In this document: positions 16,373 to 24,111 of the stretch, piece after piece
How positions within the stretch are numbered: the first letter of the stretch is position 1
How the letters are laid out: the number at the start of each line of letters is the position of its first letter
Assembly (NCBI GenBank): GCA_937874695.1
Contig: CALNAJ010000046.1
Location: 1-64,000, forward strand
Source of the DNA: an uncultured Lactobacillus sp.
GTDB taxonomy: Bacteria > Bacillota > Bacilli > Lactobacillales > Lactobacillaceae
Length of the DNA: 64,000 nt
Reading direction: 5' to 3'
The notes under the pieces: model-generated
Told to the model about the DNA's origin: nothing
The model's input: only the letters and a program-made list of their open reading frames with translations
The model's database searches: none
Position numbers and translations under genes: made by a program

Positions 16373-17068
16373 ATGGATGTGACGTTTAGCACCACCTTTG
16401 CCAAATCCTTACGAGTCACGCAACGGCAACCTGCACTGGGGCTACAACTGGATCTTCAGATTGGAGATCTTACGCGACTAACTGATGGTCAGAATCTTTT
16501 CTGGACGCTTAAATCTCAGTATACAGACCAGTCTGCCCAACAACTTTTCAAAGACGTTCAACAACAGCTGGCCCGGTTACAATCGGCAATTGCCAATGGC
16601 GACGCCCTACGAGTCTGGTGCAGTGATACGGCGGAGGATCAGCTGGGATTTCTGTGGCTCTGCAATCAACTTAAGGCGGTTGATGTGGCGGTCACTCAAG
16701 TTGAGGTACCATTGGATTTTGCCTGCGCAACGCCGACGCCGTTTTATCAGGAGGTTACTGGACTAGGCGAAATGGATCCGCAGCAGGTACTGACGTGGCA
16801 GCTACCAGAGACCACAGTAACCCTAGCAGAGCGCCAAGCCTTTAGCTATGCCTGGCAATCGCTTACTACCGAGAATGCGGCCCTGCGAGTAGCCCTGAAT
16901 GGTCGACCAACGAGCGTACCAGTGGATTTTTTCGATACTTGGTTCTTACCGTATGTCCATAGCGATCTACCGGTGGATGAGGCATCTGGCCAGCTTCTGG
17001 AAGGGTTCCCGCCGGGGATGCCCACCTGGTGGCTGCAATCACGCTTCACGAGCTTGCGTAACCCTTGA
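16373..17068 (+). CDS. DUF1835/DUF3658-like protein
   Basis: 231 residues. The start at 16373 has GAGGAGG upstream and lies 24 bp after the preceding stop codon, so it may be cotranscribed with the secreted protein. The central LRVWCSDTAEDQLGFLWLCNQLK fits the 'WC...D......F.......L' pattern of DUF1835, and the C-terminal FSYAWQSLTTENAALRVALNG...DTWFLPYV fits the DUF3658 part. These proteins are widespread in Firmicutes and have no established function; they are cytoplasmic. The family call is from pattern memory and moderately sure. Confidence 0.65.
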   Translation: MDVTFSTTFAKSLRVTQRQPALGLQLDLQIGDLTRLTDGQNLFWTLKSQYTDQSAQQLFKDVQQQLARLQSAIANGDALRVWCSDTAEDQLGFLWLCNQLKAVDVAVTQVEVPLDFACATPTPFYQEVTGLGEMDPQQVLTWQLPETTVTLAERQAFSYAWQSLTTENAALRVALNGRPTSVPVDFFDTWFLPYVHSDLPVDEASGQLLEGFPPGMPTWWLQSRFTSLRNP

Positions 17069-17105
17069 GGGAGATATTATTTTTTCTGATATTGAGGGAA
17101 ATGGC

Positions 17106-17136
17106 TTGACCTTCCACCGGCCCTAAGGTGTAGGCT
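17106..17136 (+). promoter_or_regulatory. Orphan MerR-type promoter of the SDR gene
   Basis: TTGACC (17106-17111), exactly 19 bp, TAGGCT (17131-17136). Inside the long spacer sit ACCTT and AAGGT arms (17109-17113 and 17125-17129) with partial symmetry between. A 19-bp spacer with a centred dyad is diagnostic of MerR-activated promoters. No merR gene is adjacent. Confidence 0.75.
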
Positions 17137-17163
17137 GAGGTTATTAAAAATTTTGGAGCGTGA

Positions 17164-18009
17164 GTGATTTTGACAAAAACTTGGCTGATTACCGGGACTT
17201 CAACGGGTTTTGGGAAGTCTTTAGCAATTTACTTGGCACAAAAGGACGACGTGAACTTGGTCGCCACCGCCCGGCATACCGATCAATTGAGTTACCTGAA
17301 TCAATACGATCATGGTCAAATTTTAAAGCAGACCTTGGACGTGACGAACCGCGATGAAATTGCGACGGCTGTCAAAGCCACCACGGATAAGTTCGGCAGT
17401 CTTGACGTCTTGATCAACAACGCCGGCTTGGGCTATTTTGGGACTTTCGAGGAAAGCGACCGGGACGCCGTTCGTTACATGTTTGATGTCAACGTCTGGG
17501 GCCTGGTCGACATGACCCGTGCCGTATTGCCAACGATGCGGAACCAAAAGGCCGGCATCATCGTGAACTTCTCTTCCATTGCTGGTCTGGCATCCTTCCC
17601 TACGCTTTCCTTTTACCATGGGACGAAGCACGCTGTGGAAGGGATTACGGACTCCCTGGCACAAGAAGTTGCCGACCAAGGCATCAAGTTCATGCTGATT
17701 GAACCCAGTGGCTTCCGGACCGACTGGGCAGGGCGTTCTTCCCAAAAGGCGGAACCTAAGATTGCCGCTTACCAGAAGTTTGCGGACAATATTGAAGGGA
17801 GTGCCACTGGCGCCCACCACGAACCCGGTGATCCCGATAAGGCCGCTGCCATCATCTACGACCAAGTCACCAACCACGCAGCTGACTTGCCATTGCACTT
17901 ACCATTGGGCAAGTTCGCCTCCGATATGGCTATCGCTAAATACGAAAAGTCATTGGGTGAATTCAAGGTGGAACGCGACCTCTCCATTTCCGCAGATCAA
18001 CCAGAATAG
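17164..18009 (+). CDS. SDR family oxidoreductase
   Basis: 281 residues of the classical short-chain dehydrogenase/reductase family. Cofactor motif TGTSTGFGKSLA near the N-terminus, NNAGLGYFG, catalytic Ser in NFSSIAGL and the Y-x3-K pair in SFYHGTKHA. The length and C-terminal extension fit the YusZ/retinol dehydrogenase-like group that reduces carbonyls with NADP(H). GTG start at 17164 with GGAG five bases before. It has its own MerR-type promoter and a strong terminator, so it is a monocistronic, probably inducible gene. The substrate is unknown. Confidence 0.9.
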   Translation: MILTKTWLITGTSTGFGKSLAIYLAQKDDVNLVATARHTDQLSYLNQYDHGQILKQTLDVTNRDEIATAVKATTDKFGSLDVLINNAGLGYFGTFEESDRDAVRYMFDVNVWGLVDMTRAVLPTMRNQKAGIIVNFSSIAGLASFPTLSFYHGTKHAVEGITDSLAQEVADQGIKFMLIEPSGFRTDWAGRSSQKAEPKIAAYQKFADNIEGSATGAHHEPGDPDKAAAIIYDQVTNHAADLPLHLPLGKFASDMAIAKYEKSLGEFKVERDLSISADQPE

Positions 18010-18019
18010 ATAAGATTTT

Positions 18020-18054
18020 AGCCACCGTGAGCGAACCTGCCACGGTGGCTTTTT
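18020..18054 (+). terminator. Terminator after SDR gene
   Basis: AGCCACCGTG (18020-18029) pairs perfectly with CACGGTGGCT (18041-18050), followed by TTTT. Confidence 0.93.
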
Positions 18055-18059
18055 GTTGT

Positions 18060-18095
18060 ATAATTTGTTATTAATAATTATTAATAACAAATTAT
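18060..18095. repeat. 36-bp perfect AT-rich palindrome
   Basis: Every base from 18060 to 18077 is complemented symmetrically by 18078 to 18095. The centre contains TAATTATTAATA, which recurs near 29740 and 47933. It lies just after a terminator and has almost no G or C. Confidence 0.9.
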
Positions 18096-18148
18096 TGGCA
18101 TGTAATAGTCTCACCATGACGTGGGTTGTAACGTTTTACCAAAAAGTC

Positions 18149-18177
18149 TTGCCCTTCCGTCAGCAATCCTGTAAACT
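18149..18177 (+). promoter_or_regulatory. Promoter of the DUF1097 gene
   Basis: TTGCCC (18149-18154), 17 bp, TAAACT (18172-18177). A weak cre-like sequence, TGCAAACGCTTTAA, follows at 18195-18208 downstream of the expected start site. Confidence 0.6.
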
Positions 18178-18227
18178 GACAATTACACAAATTATGCAAA
18201 CGCTTTAACGATTAAAGGAGTAACTTC

Positions 18228-18773
18228 ATGAAAATAAGCAAAAAAGTCTGGTTCGACGCCATTGGGGTGGGCCTCTTCACACTGGTCTACAGTCTGATTA
18301 TGGGTGGCATGTCGCTGTGGATGGGGTCCGCGGCTTTTATCGCCGTCTCGTATTTCTTCGGTGCGGGGTTCCCCAAGGATAAACTCTGGAATATCTTGGT
18401 TAGCTTTGCCCTTGGCATCATCTGGGGGCTCATCGCCTTTCGTCTCCTGCAGGTACCAAGTATTGCGCCCCTTTGGCCCAGTGCCATCATGTTTGGCCTG
18501 CTGACCTTCCTGGCCTTATTCCTCCAAGGCACAATCCTAAGATTCACGATTGTTCCCGCCTGGCTGATTGCGTGGGGGACGACGATGCTGATTATTACCA
18601 ATGTGACCGTACATAACTGGTCACTCTTCGTGGTTCAACTCTACGGGTCAATGCTGCTAGGAATCTTTGTGATTGGCTATGCATCGGATATTTTCAATCG
18701 GGTCATGTTCAAGCTCTCTCCGGAGAAGAAGGCGGCTGATGCGTCTACCGACGTGACAGAGGAAGAAAACTAA
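18228..18773 (+). CDS. DUF1097 family membrane protein
   Basis: 181 residues with five or six hydrophobic spans (GVGLFTLVYSLIMGG, SAAFIAVSYFFGAGF, ILVSFALGIIWGLIA, AIMFGLLTFLALFL, PAWLIAWGTTMLIITN, YGSMLLGIFVIGYA) and an acidic cytoplasmic tail. The Gly-rich, small-residue helices and length fit DUF1097. Its transport role, if any, is unknown. AAAGGAG precedes the ATG, a promoter is visible upstream, and the next gene starts 59 bp downstream with its own TATAAT. Confidence 0.75.
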   Translation: MKISKKVWFDAIGVGLFTLVYSLIMGGMSLWMGSAAFIAVSYFFGAGFPKDKLWNILVSFALGIIWGLIAFRLLQVPSIAPLWPSAIMFGLLTFLALFLQGTILRFTIVPAWLIAWGTTMLIITNVTVHNWSLFVVQLYGSMLLGIFVIGYASDIFNRVMFKLSPEKKAADASTDVTEEEN

Positions 18774-18832
18774 TTCAGTCGTTTGGTAAAGCTAGATTCA
18801 CGGGTATAATGAGTCTAAAGTGAGGTGCTTCC

Positions 18833-19717
18833 ATGCAAATTACAGAGGGTTATATGCCATTTCAAAAGTATCACACGTATTACCGTGTCATCGGTGACCT
18901 TCATTCGGGGTTAACCCCGTTGTTGCTGCTGCACGGTGGGCCTGGATCAACGCACAACTACTTTGAGGCGTTCGATGCGTTGGCAGAACGGACGGGACGG
19001 CCAGTTGTGATGTACGATCAACTCGGTTGTGGCCAGTCCGATATGCCGGATGATCCTAGTCTCTGGCAGGCGGCGACCTGGGTTGCCGAGTTGCAGGCGT
19101 TACGTGCGTACTTGAACTTAGATCGGGTACATTTACTGGGTCAGTCTTGGGGCGGGATGCTCGCCATTATTTACCTGTGTGACTACCAACCACAGGGCGT
19201 CCAAAGCTTAATTCTGGCCAGCACGCTCTCGTCCGCTAAGCTGTGGGCGCAGGAACAGCACCGGATGATCGGGTTCATGGCGCCAGTCGACCAGGAGGCA
19301 ATTGCCACGGCCGAAACGAGCGGAGACTTCACGACGCCGGCCTACCTGACCGCGAACCAACACTTCATGGAACGTCACGCCGCGGGTCCCGTCACGACAG
19401 CGTCGCCTGAGTTCTTACGGCGGCCAAAACGTAGTGGTACCGTGGCGTATACGACCGCTTGGGGACCGAACGAGTACTTTCCAACCGGCACGCTCAAGGA
19501 TTACGAGTATACCGATAAACTGGCGCAGCTGACCTTGCCCACGCTGGTGACTAGTGGCGTCAACGATCTCTGCACGCCGTTGGTGGCTAAGACCATGGTC
19601 GATCACCTACCGCATGCAGAGTGGACGCTCTTTGCTCACAGTCGGCACATGGCTTTCATCGAAGAGACGCCAGCTTATCTGGACCGTTTGACCGGCTGGC
19701 TTTCTAAAAAGGATTAA
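18833..19717 (+). CDS. Proline iminopeptidase-type alpha/beta hydrolase
   Basis: 294 residues, peptidase family S33. The oxyanion motif LLLHGGPGSTHNY and nucleophile elbow LLGQSWGGMLA are the family signatures; the catalytic Asp is likely in SGVNDLCTP and His in AHSRHMAF. Such enzymes (PepI/PIP) release N-terminal proline from short peptides and help lactobacilli use casein or plant peptides. GAGGTG precedes the ATG, and a TATAAT box is at 18805. No signal peptide, so cytoplasmic. The specificity for proline is a family inference. Confidence 0.88.
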   Translation: MQITEGYMPFQKYHTYYRVIGDLHSGLTPLLLLHGGPGSTHNYFEAFDALAERTGRPVVMYDQLGCGQSDMPDDPSLWQAATWVAELQALRAYLNLDRVHLLGQSWGGMLAIIYLCDYQPQGVQSLILASTLSSAKLWAQEQHRMIGFMAPVDQEAIATAETSGDFTTPAYLTANQHFMERHAAGPVTTASPEFLRRPKRSGTVAYTTAWGPNEYFPTGTLKDYEYTDKLAQLTLPTLVTSGVNDLCTPLVAKTMVDHLPHAEWTLFAHSRHMAFIEETPAYLDRLTGWLSKKD

Positions 19718-19720
19718 ATA

Positions 19721-19763
19721 AAACCCGCATCAACTGGCCATTTCGGTCGGCTGATGCGGGTTT
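19721..19763. terminator. Bidirectional terminator
   Basis: AAACCCGCATCA (19721-19732) pairs with TGATGCGGGTTT (19752-19763). It lies between the peptidase and the convergent MarR gene. Confidence 0.92.
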
Positions 19764-19773
19764 ATTTGTCTGA

Positions 19774-20214
19774 TTAGAGGTCGTTAGCGTTGGCCATCAT
19801 CTGTTCCATGACCCGATCGAGGGTGTTGAGGTCGGCCTGGGGGATTCCAGTCGTGACCTGCGCGCGAAACGCCTCGGCTAGGGGAATGCTCTTGGCTAGA
19901 AGTGCCGTGCCAGCCGGCGTCAGTGCCAGCAAACGTGCACGACGATCTTGGGCGCTGATTGCTACCGTGATCAGGTCGGCCGTGTTCAGCTGATTGACAA
20001 CCTTGACCATGCTGGGGCCGGTGATTCCGACGAGTTCGGCGAGGTCACGCTGCCGAATCTGCTGGTGTTGGTCGATGTAGTAGAGGGCCATCCAGGCGCT
20101 ACGATTGATGCCCATGGGCGCCAGCGCGTCGTTGAATTTACTAGCAAACAGCTTACTGCTGCGGGATGTAATGCACATGATGCAGCTATCCAAATCGAAT
20201 TGAGATGTTGCCAT
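19774..20214 (-). CDS. MarR family transcriptional regulator
   Basis: 146 residues with the MarR winged helix: QRDLAELVGITGPSMVKVVNQLNTADLI (recognition region) and ISAQDRRARLLALTPAG (wing with the conserved DxR). Two cysteines (Cys12 and Cys15, DSCIMCI) near the N-terminus recall the peroxide-sensing cysteine of OhrR-type MarR proteins. It is divergent from two osmC-like genes, the usual arrangement for OhrR control of organic hydroperoxide resistance. A 16-bp palindrome in the shared region is the likely operator. Confidence 0.88.
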   Translation of the reverse strand: MATSQFDLDSCIMCITSRSSKLFASKFNDALAPMGINRSAWMALYYIDQHQQIRQRDLAELVGITGPSMVKVVNQLNTADLITVAISAQDRRARLLALTPAGTALLAKSIPLAEAFRAQVTTGIPQADLNTLDRVMEQMMANANDL

Positions 20215-20275
20215 TATTCGTCACCGCCCTCGAGAAAATTATGGCCTTATTATACCATGATTTCTCTAAAAATAG

Positions 20276-20338
20276 ATAGTTAGCTAACTATTGACTTTGC
20301 TCAATGATTCGTTATACTGGGATTGTAAGCGCTTTACA
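20276..20338 (+). promoter_or_regulatory. osmC promoter with MarR operator and cre-like site
   Basis: The perfect palindrome ATAGTTAGCTAACTAT (20276-20291) abuts TTGACT (20291-20296), followed after 16 bp by TATACT (20313-20318). TGTAAGCGCTTTACA at 20324-20338, at the expected transcript start, is close to the CcpA cre consensus. The promoter seems set for repression by both the adjacent MarR protein and CcpA. Confidence 0.78.
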
Positions 20339-20363
20339 AATCATGGAATAGGGGGCTACACCA

Positions 20364-20801
20364 ATGGAAAGATATAACGCAACAGCCAGAAAGACCTTAT
20401 CCAGTCTACAAGTTGACGTCCATTCCCGCGGCGTACACACTACCATCGACGAGCCAGAGAGTTTGGGCGGAACCAATACGGGGATGAACCCGGTTGAGTT
20501 GGTTCTGAGTTCGCTGGGCACTTCATTACAGGAAACGGCAGCAAGATTAGCACCAGAAAATAAGTTCACATATGAGCAAATGACCGTCAATTTAGAAGGC
20601 GATTTGGATGCGGCCGGATTCATGGGCGATCCAGATATTCGAAATGGCTTCCAAGAAATCCGCTATAATTTGCAATTTAAGACGACCGAATCGCAGGCAG
20701 CCTGCGGGGCATTTGCTGACCTCGTGGCAGCCAATTGTCCAATTGAAGATATGCTGAGCAACGGTGTCACGGTAGTCCTAGACCAAGTCGAAATCGTCTA
20801 A
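20364..20801 (+). CDS. OsmC family protein
   Basis: 145 residues of the OsmC/Ohr fold, which reduces organic hydroperoxides through two cysteines. Only one of the classical pair is plain: NCPIED is the C-terminal cysteine motif, while the N-terminal one, expected on the central helix, reads SSLGTSLQETAARL with no Cys. Another Cys lies in QAACGAF. So this may be a non-classical OsmC-like protein. It starts 10 bp after a run of G and forms an operon with the next osmC gene. Confidence 0.82.
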   Translation: MERYNATARKTLSSLQVDVHSRGVHTTIDEPESLGGTNTGMNPVELVLSSLGTSLQETAARLAPENKFTYEQMTVNLEGDLDAAGFMGDPDIRNGFQEIRYNLQFKTTESQAACGAFADLVAANCPIEDMLSNGVTVVLDQVEIV

Positions 20802-20815
20802 AGGAGGCCTTCAAC

Positions 20816-21229
20816 ATGGCAATGGAAACGTTCAAAGTACAAGTGACCGGCACGGATCAACCCAATGAATATCAAGCAGCTGTGCGGGACTTTAAGGTTA
20901 AGCTAGCACCGGACTCAACGTCGGCTACGAGCTCGCACGAGGCAATCCTACAGGCATTAGGTGCGTGTGAAGCCATTGTGATGGCGTCCTTCAACAAGCA
21001 ACAGGACTTTACTTACCGTGATTTCTACTACACGGTGGAGGGCATTAAGTCCGGCGACTCTGAGCGGCCAGGTATGGACCGCATCGGTGTGGCCGTTCAT
21101 CTGAATACTGATGAATCCAAGCAGAAGTGTCACGAGTTCATGGATTTTGCGGAAAATACGTGCCCCGTGATGGACAACCTGACCAATACGGTACCTGTCA
21201 AACGGACCGGCGTTGCGGTCGTTTCTTAA
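20816..21229 (+). CDS. OsmC family protein (two-cysteine type)
   Basis: 137 residues. Both peroxidatic and resolving cysteines fit the OsmC pattern: ALGACEAIVMASF on the central helix and ENTCPVMDNL near the C-terminus. AAGGAGG precedes the ATG and the gap to the upstream osmC is 14 bp, so one transcript under MarR/CcpA control. Likely an organic hydroperoxide reductase. The pair of an apparently degenerate and a complete OsmC may reflect duplication with divergence. Confidence 0.85.
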   Translation: MAMETFKVQVTGTDQPNEYQAAVRDFKVKLAPDSTSATSSHEAILQALGACEAIVMASFNKQQDFTYRDFYYTVEGIKSGDSERPGMDRIGVAVHLNTDESKQKCHEFMDFAENTCPVMDNLTNTVPVKRTGVAVVS

Positions 21230-21248
21230 CTAAATGGGTAATTAAGCA

Positions 21249-21283
21249 AGCAGCTCCCGCAAATTGGGGAGCTGCTTTTTTTG
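21249..21283 (+). terminator. Terminator after osmC operon
   Basis: AGCAGCTCCC (21249-21258) pairs with GGGAGCTGCT (21267-21276) and is followed by a run of T. Confidence 0.93.
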
Positions 21284-21287
21284 GCAA

Positions 21288-21303
21288 TGTTTCATGTGAA
21301 ACA
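21288..21303. promoter_or_regulatory. parS-like palindrome, site 3
   Basis: TGTTTCATGTGAAACA, directly after the osmC terminator. The following TCGGTA matches the flank of site 2. Confidence 0.7.
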
Positions 21304-21433
21304 TCGGTAGAATGAGTTAATCTCAAAGAATTTCTTTAGTTGGCTAAAAAGATGCGACAAATTCCGGGATTTTTACATTAGTAATAAGTGTAGGGCAAAG
21401 TTGGAGTTGACCAGCAAGGACTACGGAATAGGC

Positions 21434-22180
21434 TCATTTCTGATAAATGAAGACGATGTTCGTCGCGGTCGATCGTTCTGCCGAGTAGGTCCAATCCGGG
21501 TGGTCGAATTGGGGCACGGCAGCGACCGTAGTCACTTGGTGTTCCGCCAGGTACCGGACCATCGCGCCACGGGCCATCTTGGCGAGGGTCGCCTTGGTTT
21601 TCAATTGGCCAGCGACGAGACTGCCAAAGGTGACGGTGACCATGGATTGTTGCGGCGCCAGATAGGGCGTAATCGTTTTGGCGTATTCCTGCGACGCGAG
21701 ATTGATGATGAGTTCCGGTGTTGGCGTTAGCGCGCGGTAGAGACGGTCACCCCAGAAGGCATAGAGGGTGGGTGTTCCAGCTACAGCAAGCTTGGATTGC
21801 ATTTCCAAACGGTAGGGGACGATGCCATCAAATGGCCGCAAAATGCCGTAAAAACCGGAGAGAATCCGTAAGTTATCGCGGACGTAATCCAGCGCGGGTG
21901 CGGTGAAGAGGTCGGGGGCCATGTATTGATATTGAATGCCACTAAAGGCCAACAATGCCGGCGTGAGTTGGCGATCCAAATCGAGCCGTTGTAGCCAATC
22001 GTAGTTGGGTTGCGCCAACTTGTCGCTGCAGTGCCAGAGGGTTTTGGCCTGTGAGTAGGTGAGTTGTCGTAGCTGATCTAAGATTTGGTGGGTGGCCGCT
22101 AGGTACTGAGGAACGCCGTCGTAAGCGAAGGTGTCGGTATCGATGACCATCTTCTTAGCGGGGGCGATGATGATTTTCAT
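21434..22180 (-). CDS. yaaA: YaaA family peroxide stress protein
   Basis: 248 residues, normal for YaaA/DUF328. The N-terminus MKIIIAPAKKM is the family signature and the motif LSGFYGILRPFDGIVPYRLEM is highly conserved. In Escherichia coli YaaA lowers free intracellular iron during peroxide stress and has a DNA-binding fold. The start at 22180 has AGAAGG upstream. It lies next to the osmC operon in convergent orientation, which fits a stress theme, but it has its own transcript. Confidence 0.93.
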   Translation of the reverse strand: MKIIIAPAKKMVIDTDTFAYDGVPQYLAATHQILDQLRQLTYSQAKTLWHCSDKLAQPNYDWLQRLDLDRQLTPALLAFSGIQYQYMAPDLFTAPALDYVRDNLRILSGFYGILRPFDGIVPYRLEMQSKLAVAGTPTLYAFWGDRLYRALTPTPELIINLASQEYAKTITPYLAPQQSMVTVTFGSLVAGQLKTKATLAKMARGAMVRYLAEHQVTTVAAVPQFDHPDWTYSAERSTATNIVFIYQK

Positions 22181-22332
22181 GGCAAACGAGGCCTTCTTTC
22201 GGAGTGATTAGAGTTCAAGCATAGCATAGTGCCAGTATTTTGGGGAATAGTTCGTATGTGTTTTTGGACACAATAAAAGAGCTCAGACCTGCGTCCAAGC
22301 TCTTCAAAGAGGTGTTCATAAATTCAAAATCA

Positions 22333-23883
22333 CTAGACGAGTTGACTGCCCTCACTTTGACCAGGGGCCACGTCGTCGTGGTTAGCTGGGGTTGGGTTCA
22401 GGGGGAACTCATCGTCGGTTGGGATGGTCGTCGTGTTAATGGCGTCATCCGACTTGTGCAACGTGATTGTCCCGTAAGCGGGAACGGTTGCGATTTGCCA
22501 ATTGTTGCCATCGCCATTGACCGTCACAGCTGCCTTGATTGGCGTGTCCGTTGGGTTGTAGAGGTGGGCAACAATGTCGCCGTTAGTGCCCAAGAAGGCT
22601 ACGGAGCCGAGGCTACCGGTGTACCCATCCTTGGTGTAGTTGGTTGAGCCAATGACCTTGGAGCCGGTTGGGACGTCTTGCCCGAAGTTTCTGAGCATGA
22701 AGTATTCGAGGTTCCGTTGAACTTTCCCGGTGGTGTGGTCGATGGTGACGACCCCTTCACGACCGGTGGAGTCGGCGGCGTTTGGCAAGCCCCGTTCGTC
22801 CAGTGCCAGGTTCCACAGCGTGATCATGTTCAAGCCGTTGTGAACCAACCAGTTGCCAATGATTCCGAACATGATATGGGCACTTTCCTCGGGATCGTCG
22901 GTCATCATGCAACGCCGTTCCGTCATGACCACATCCCAGTTGGGGTAGGTCCGGTTTGCGTGGTACATGTTTTCAAATGGCCCGGAGTAGGTGTGGACGG
23001 CCAGACCGTCAAAGGCAGCTGCCTCGGCAGGGGTGACTTCTTCTTCGATTGGCTTGGTCAAGGCGTGGAAACTGTCATCCAGCAGGTACAGCTTGGTATC
23101 TGGAAAGGCCCGGTTCAGCGCTGGTCGGAGATACTTGTAGCCGAAGCTAGCCAATTCTGGCACCGTCCAGATCATAGCTGGCCAGTGAGCGGCGTTTGAG
23201 GGTTCGTTTTGAATCGTCAAACCGTAGATGGGAATGCCCAGCTTTTGATATTCTTCGATGTAGCGAATGAAGTATTGCGCATAGATGTATTCGAAGCGGT
23301 TCTCTTCGGTATAGCCGTTGCCGGTAAATTCGCCGAAGCGTAAGTGGCCTCCGTGGGTCAGGTGACCGGTATTCTTCATCCAAGCCGGACCAGACCAAGG
23401 CGAAGCGATGATCTTCAGTGCGGGGTTGATCGTCAAGATTTCTTGGAGCACGGGTACGATGTTCTTCAGGTCCTTGGTAGCGTCCGGTGCGCCGGGTTCA
23501 CCCTCACCAATGGAGAAGTGTTCCAGCTTGTTGTCGTGTTCGCCATAAGGCATATCGTCGTAAGTATAGTAGTCTTGACTCTGGAAGTCACAGGAGCCCA
23601 AAGGTACCCGGACACTGGAGAAGCCACCTTGTGCGGGATCAAAGAGTTCGGTCAACAGGTCGTGTCGTTGCTTGGCGTCCATGTCCTGCCACAACAGGTG
23701 AGCAGCGGAGTCGGTAATGGCGGCCCCAGCACCTTTCCAGTCCTGATGTTTGTCTGTAGGATCGATCACGATCTTCTTGGCATCAGCGATGTCGGTTTGA
23801 TAATCTGGGGTGGCTAACGGTTCGCGCCGTTGGGTCAGATCACCAGAAGTTGTGGTCCAAAATTCATTTTTAAATTTTCTCAT
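22333..23883 (-). CDS. Glycoside hydrolase family 30 enzyme
   Basis: 516 residues. A beta/alpha barrel of GH30 with the acid/base Glu227 in LTIQNEPSN and the nucleophile Glu322 in DVVMTERRC; WKGAGAAITDSAA is the conserved N-terminal motif. The C-terminal beta domain (VIGSTNYTKDGYTGSLGSVAFLG) is also typical. No signal peptide, so it hydrolyses imported beta-glucosides or similar glycosides in the cytoplasm. A tail of about 40 residues rich in Thr, Asp and Pro follows. TTGGAGG precedes the ATG. A cre site upstream and the divergent AraC gene point to catabolite repression and substrate induction. Confidence 0.9.
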   Translation of the reverse strand: MRKFKNEFWTTTSGDLTQRREPLATPDYQTDIADAKKIVIDPTDKHQDWKGAGAAITDSAAHLLWQDMDAKQRHDLLTELFDPAQGGFSSVRVPLGSCDFQSQDYYTYDDMPYGEHDNKLEHFSIGEGEPGAPDATKDLKNIVPVLQEILTINPALKIIASPWSGPAWMKNTGHLTHGGHLRFGEFTGNGYTEENRFEYIYAQYFIRYIEEYQKLGIPIYGLTIQNEPSNAAHWPAMIWTVPELASFGYKYLRPALNRAFPDTKLYLLDDSFHALTKPIEEEVTPAEAAAFDGLAVHTYSGPFENMYHANRTYPNWDVVMTERRCMMTDDPEESAHIMFGIIGNWLVHNGLNMITLWNLALDERGLPNAADSTGREGVVTIDHTTGKVQRNLEYFMLRNFGQDVPTGSKVIGSTNYTKDGYTGSLGSVAFLGTNGDIVAHLYNPTDTPIKAAVTVNGDGNNWQIATVPAYGTITLHKSDDAINTTTIPTDDEFPLNPTPANHDDVAPGQSEGSQLV

Positions 23884-23974
23884 AACTAAACTGCCTCCAA
23901 TAAGACTTGATTGGTATGAAATTAATCGTCACTAGGGATAAAACCCCAGTCGTTCAGCGCCCTTACCCTCTTAT

Positions 23975-23988
23975 CGTAACCGCTTACA
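23975..23988 (-). promoter_or_regulatory. cre site (CcpA) upstream of GH30 gene
   Basis: On the minus strand TGTAAGCGGTTACG matches TGWAANCGNTNWCA at 13 of 14 positions, 92 bp before the GH30 start codon. Confidence 0.72.
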
Positions 23989-24000
23989 GTGAATTCGTCT

Positions 24001-24039
24001 ATGGCAATTACCACCCTCAATTTGTCCAAATGGCAACTA
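24001..24039. promoter_or_regulatory. Direct repeats, possible AraC half-sites
   Basis: ATGGCAATTA (24001-24010) and ATGGCAACTA (24030-24039) are direct repeats 29 bp apart between the divergent GH30 and AraC genes, the arrangement expected for an AraC-type activator. Confidence 0.45.
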
Positions 24040-24111
24040 AAAGGATTGCCGACGAGTGAATTAGCTGGTAGGCTGGGACTGTAGCAGTTTTAGTCGAGAA
24101 AGGACGAGACC

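Noticed and set aside
21401..23817. Several plus-strand open frames over yaaA and the GH30 gene
   Set aside because: They are antisense shadows of well-supported genes and lack start signals.
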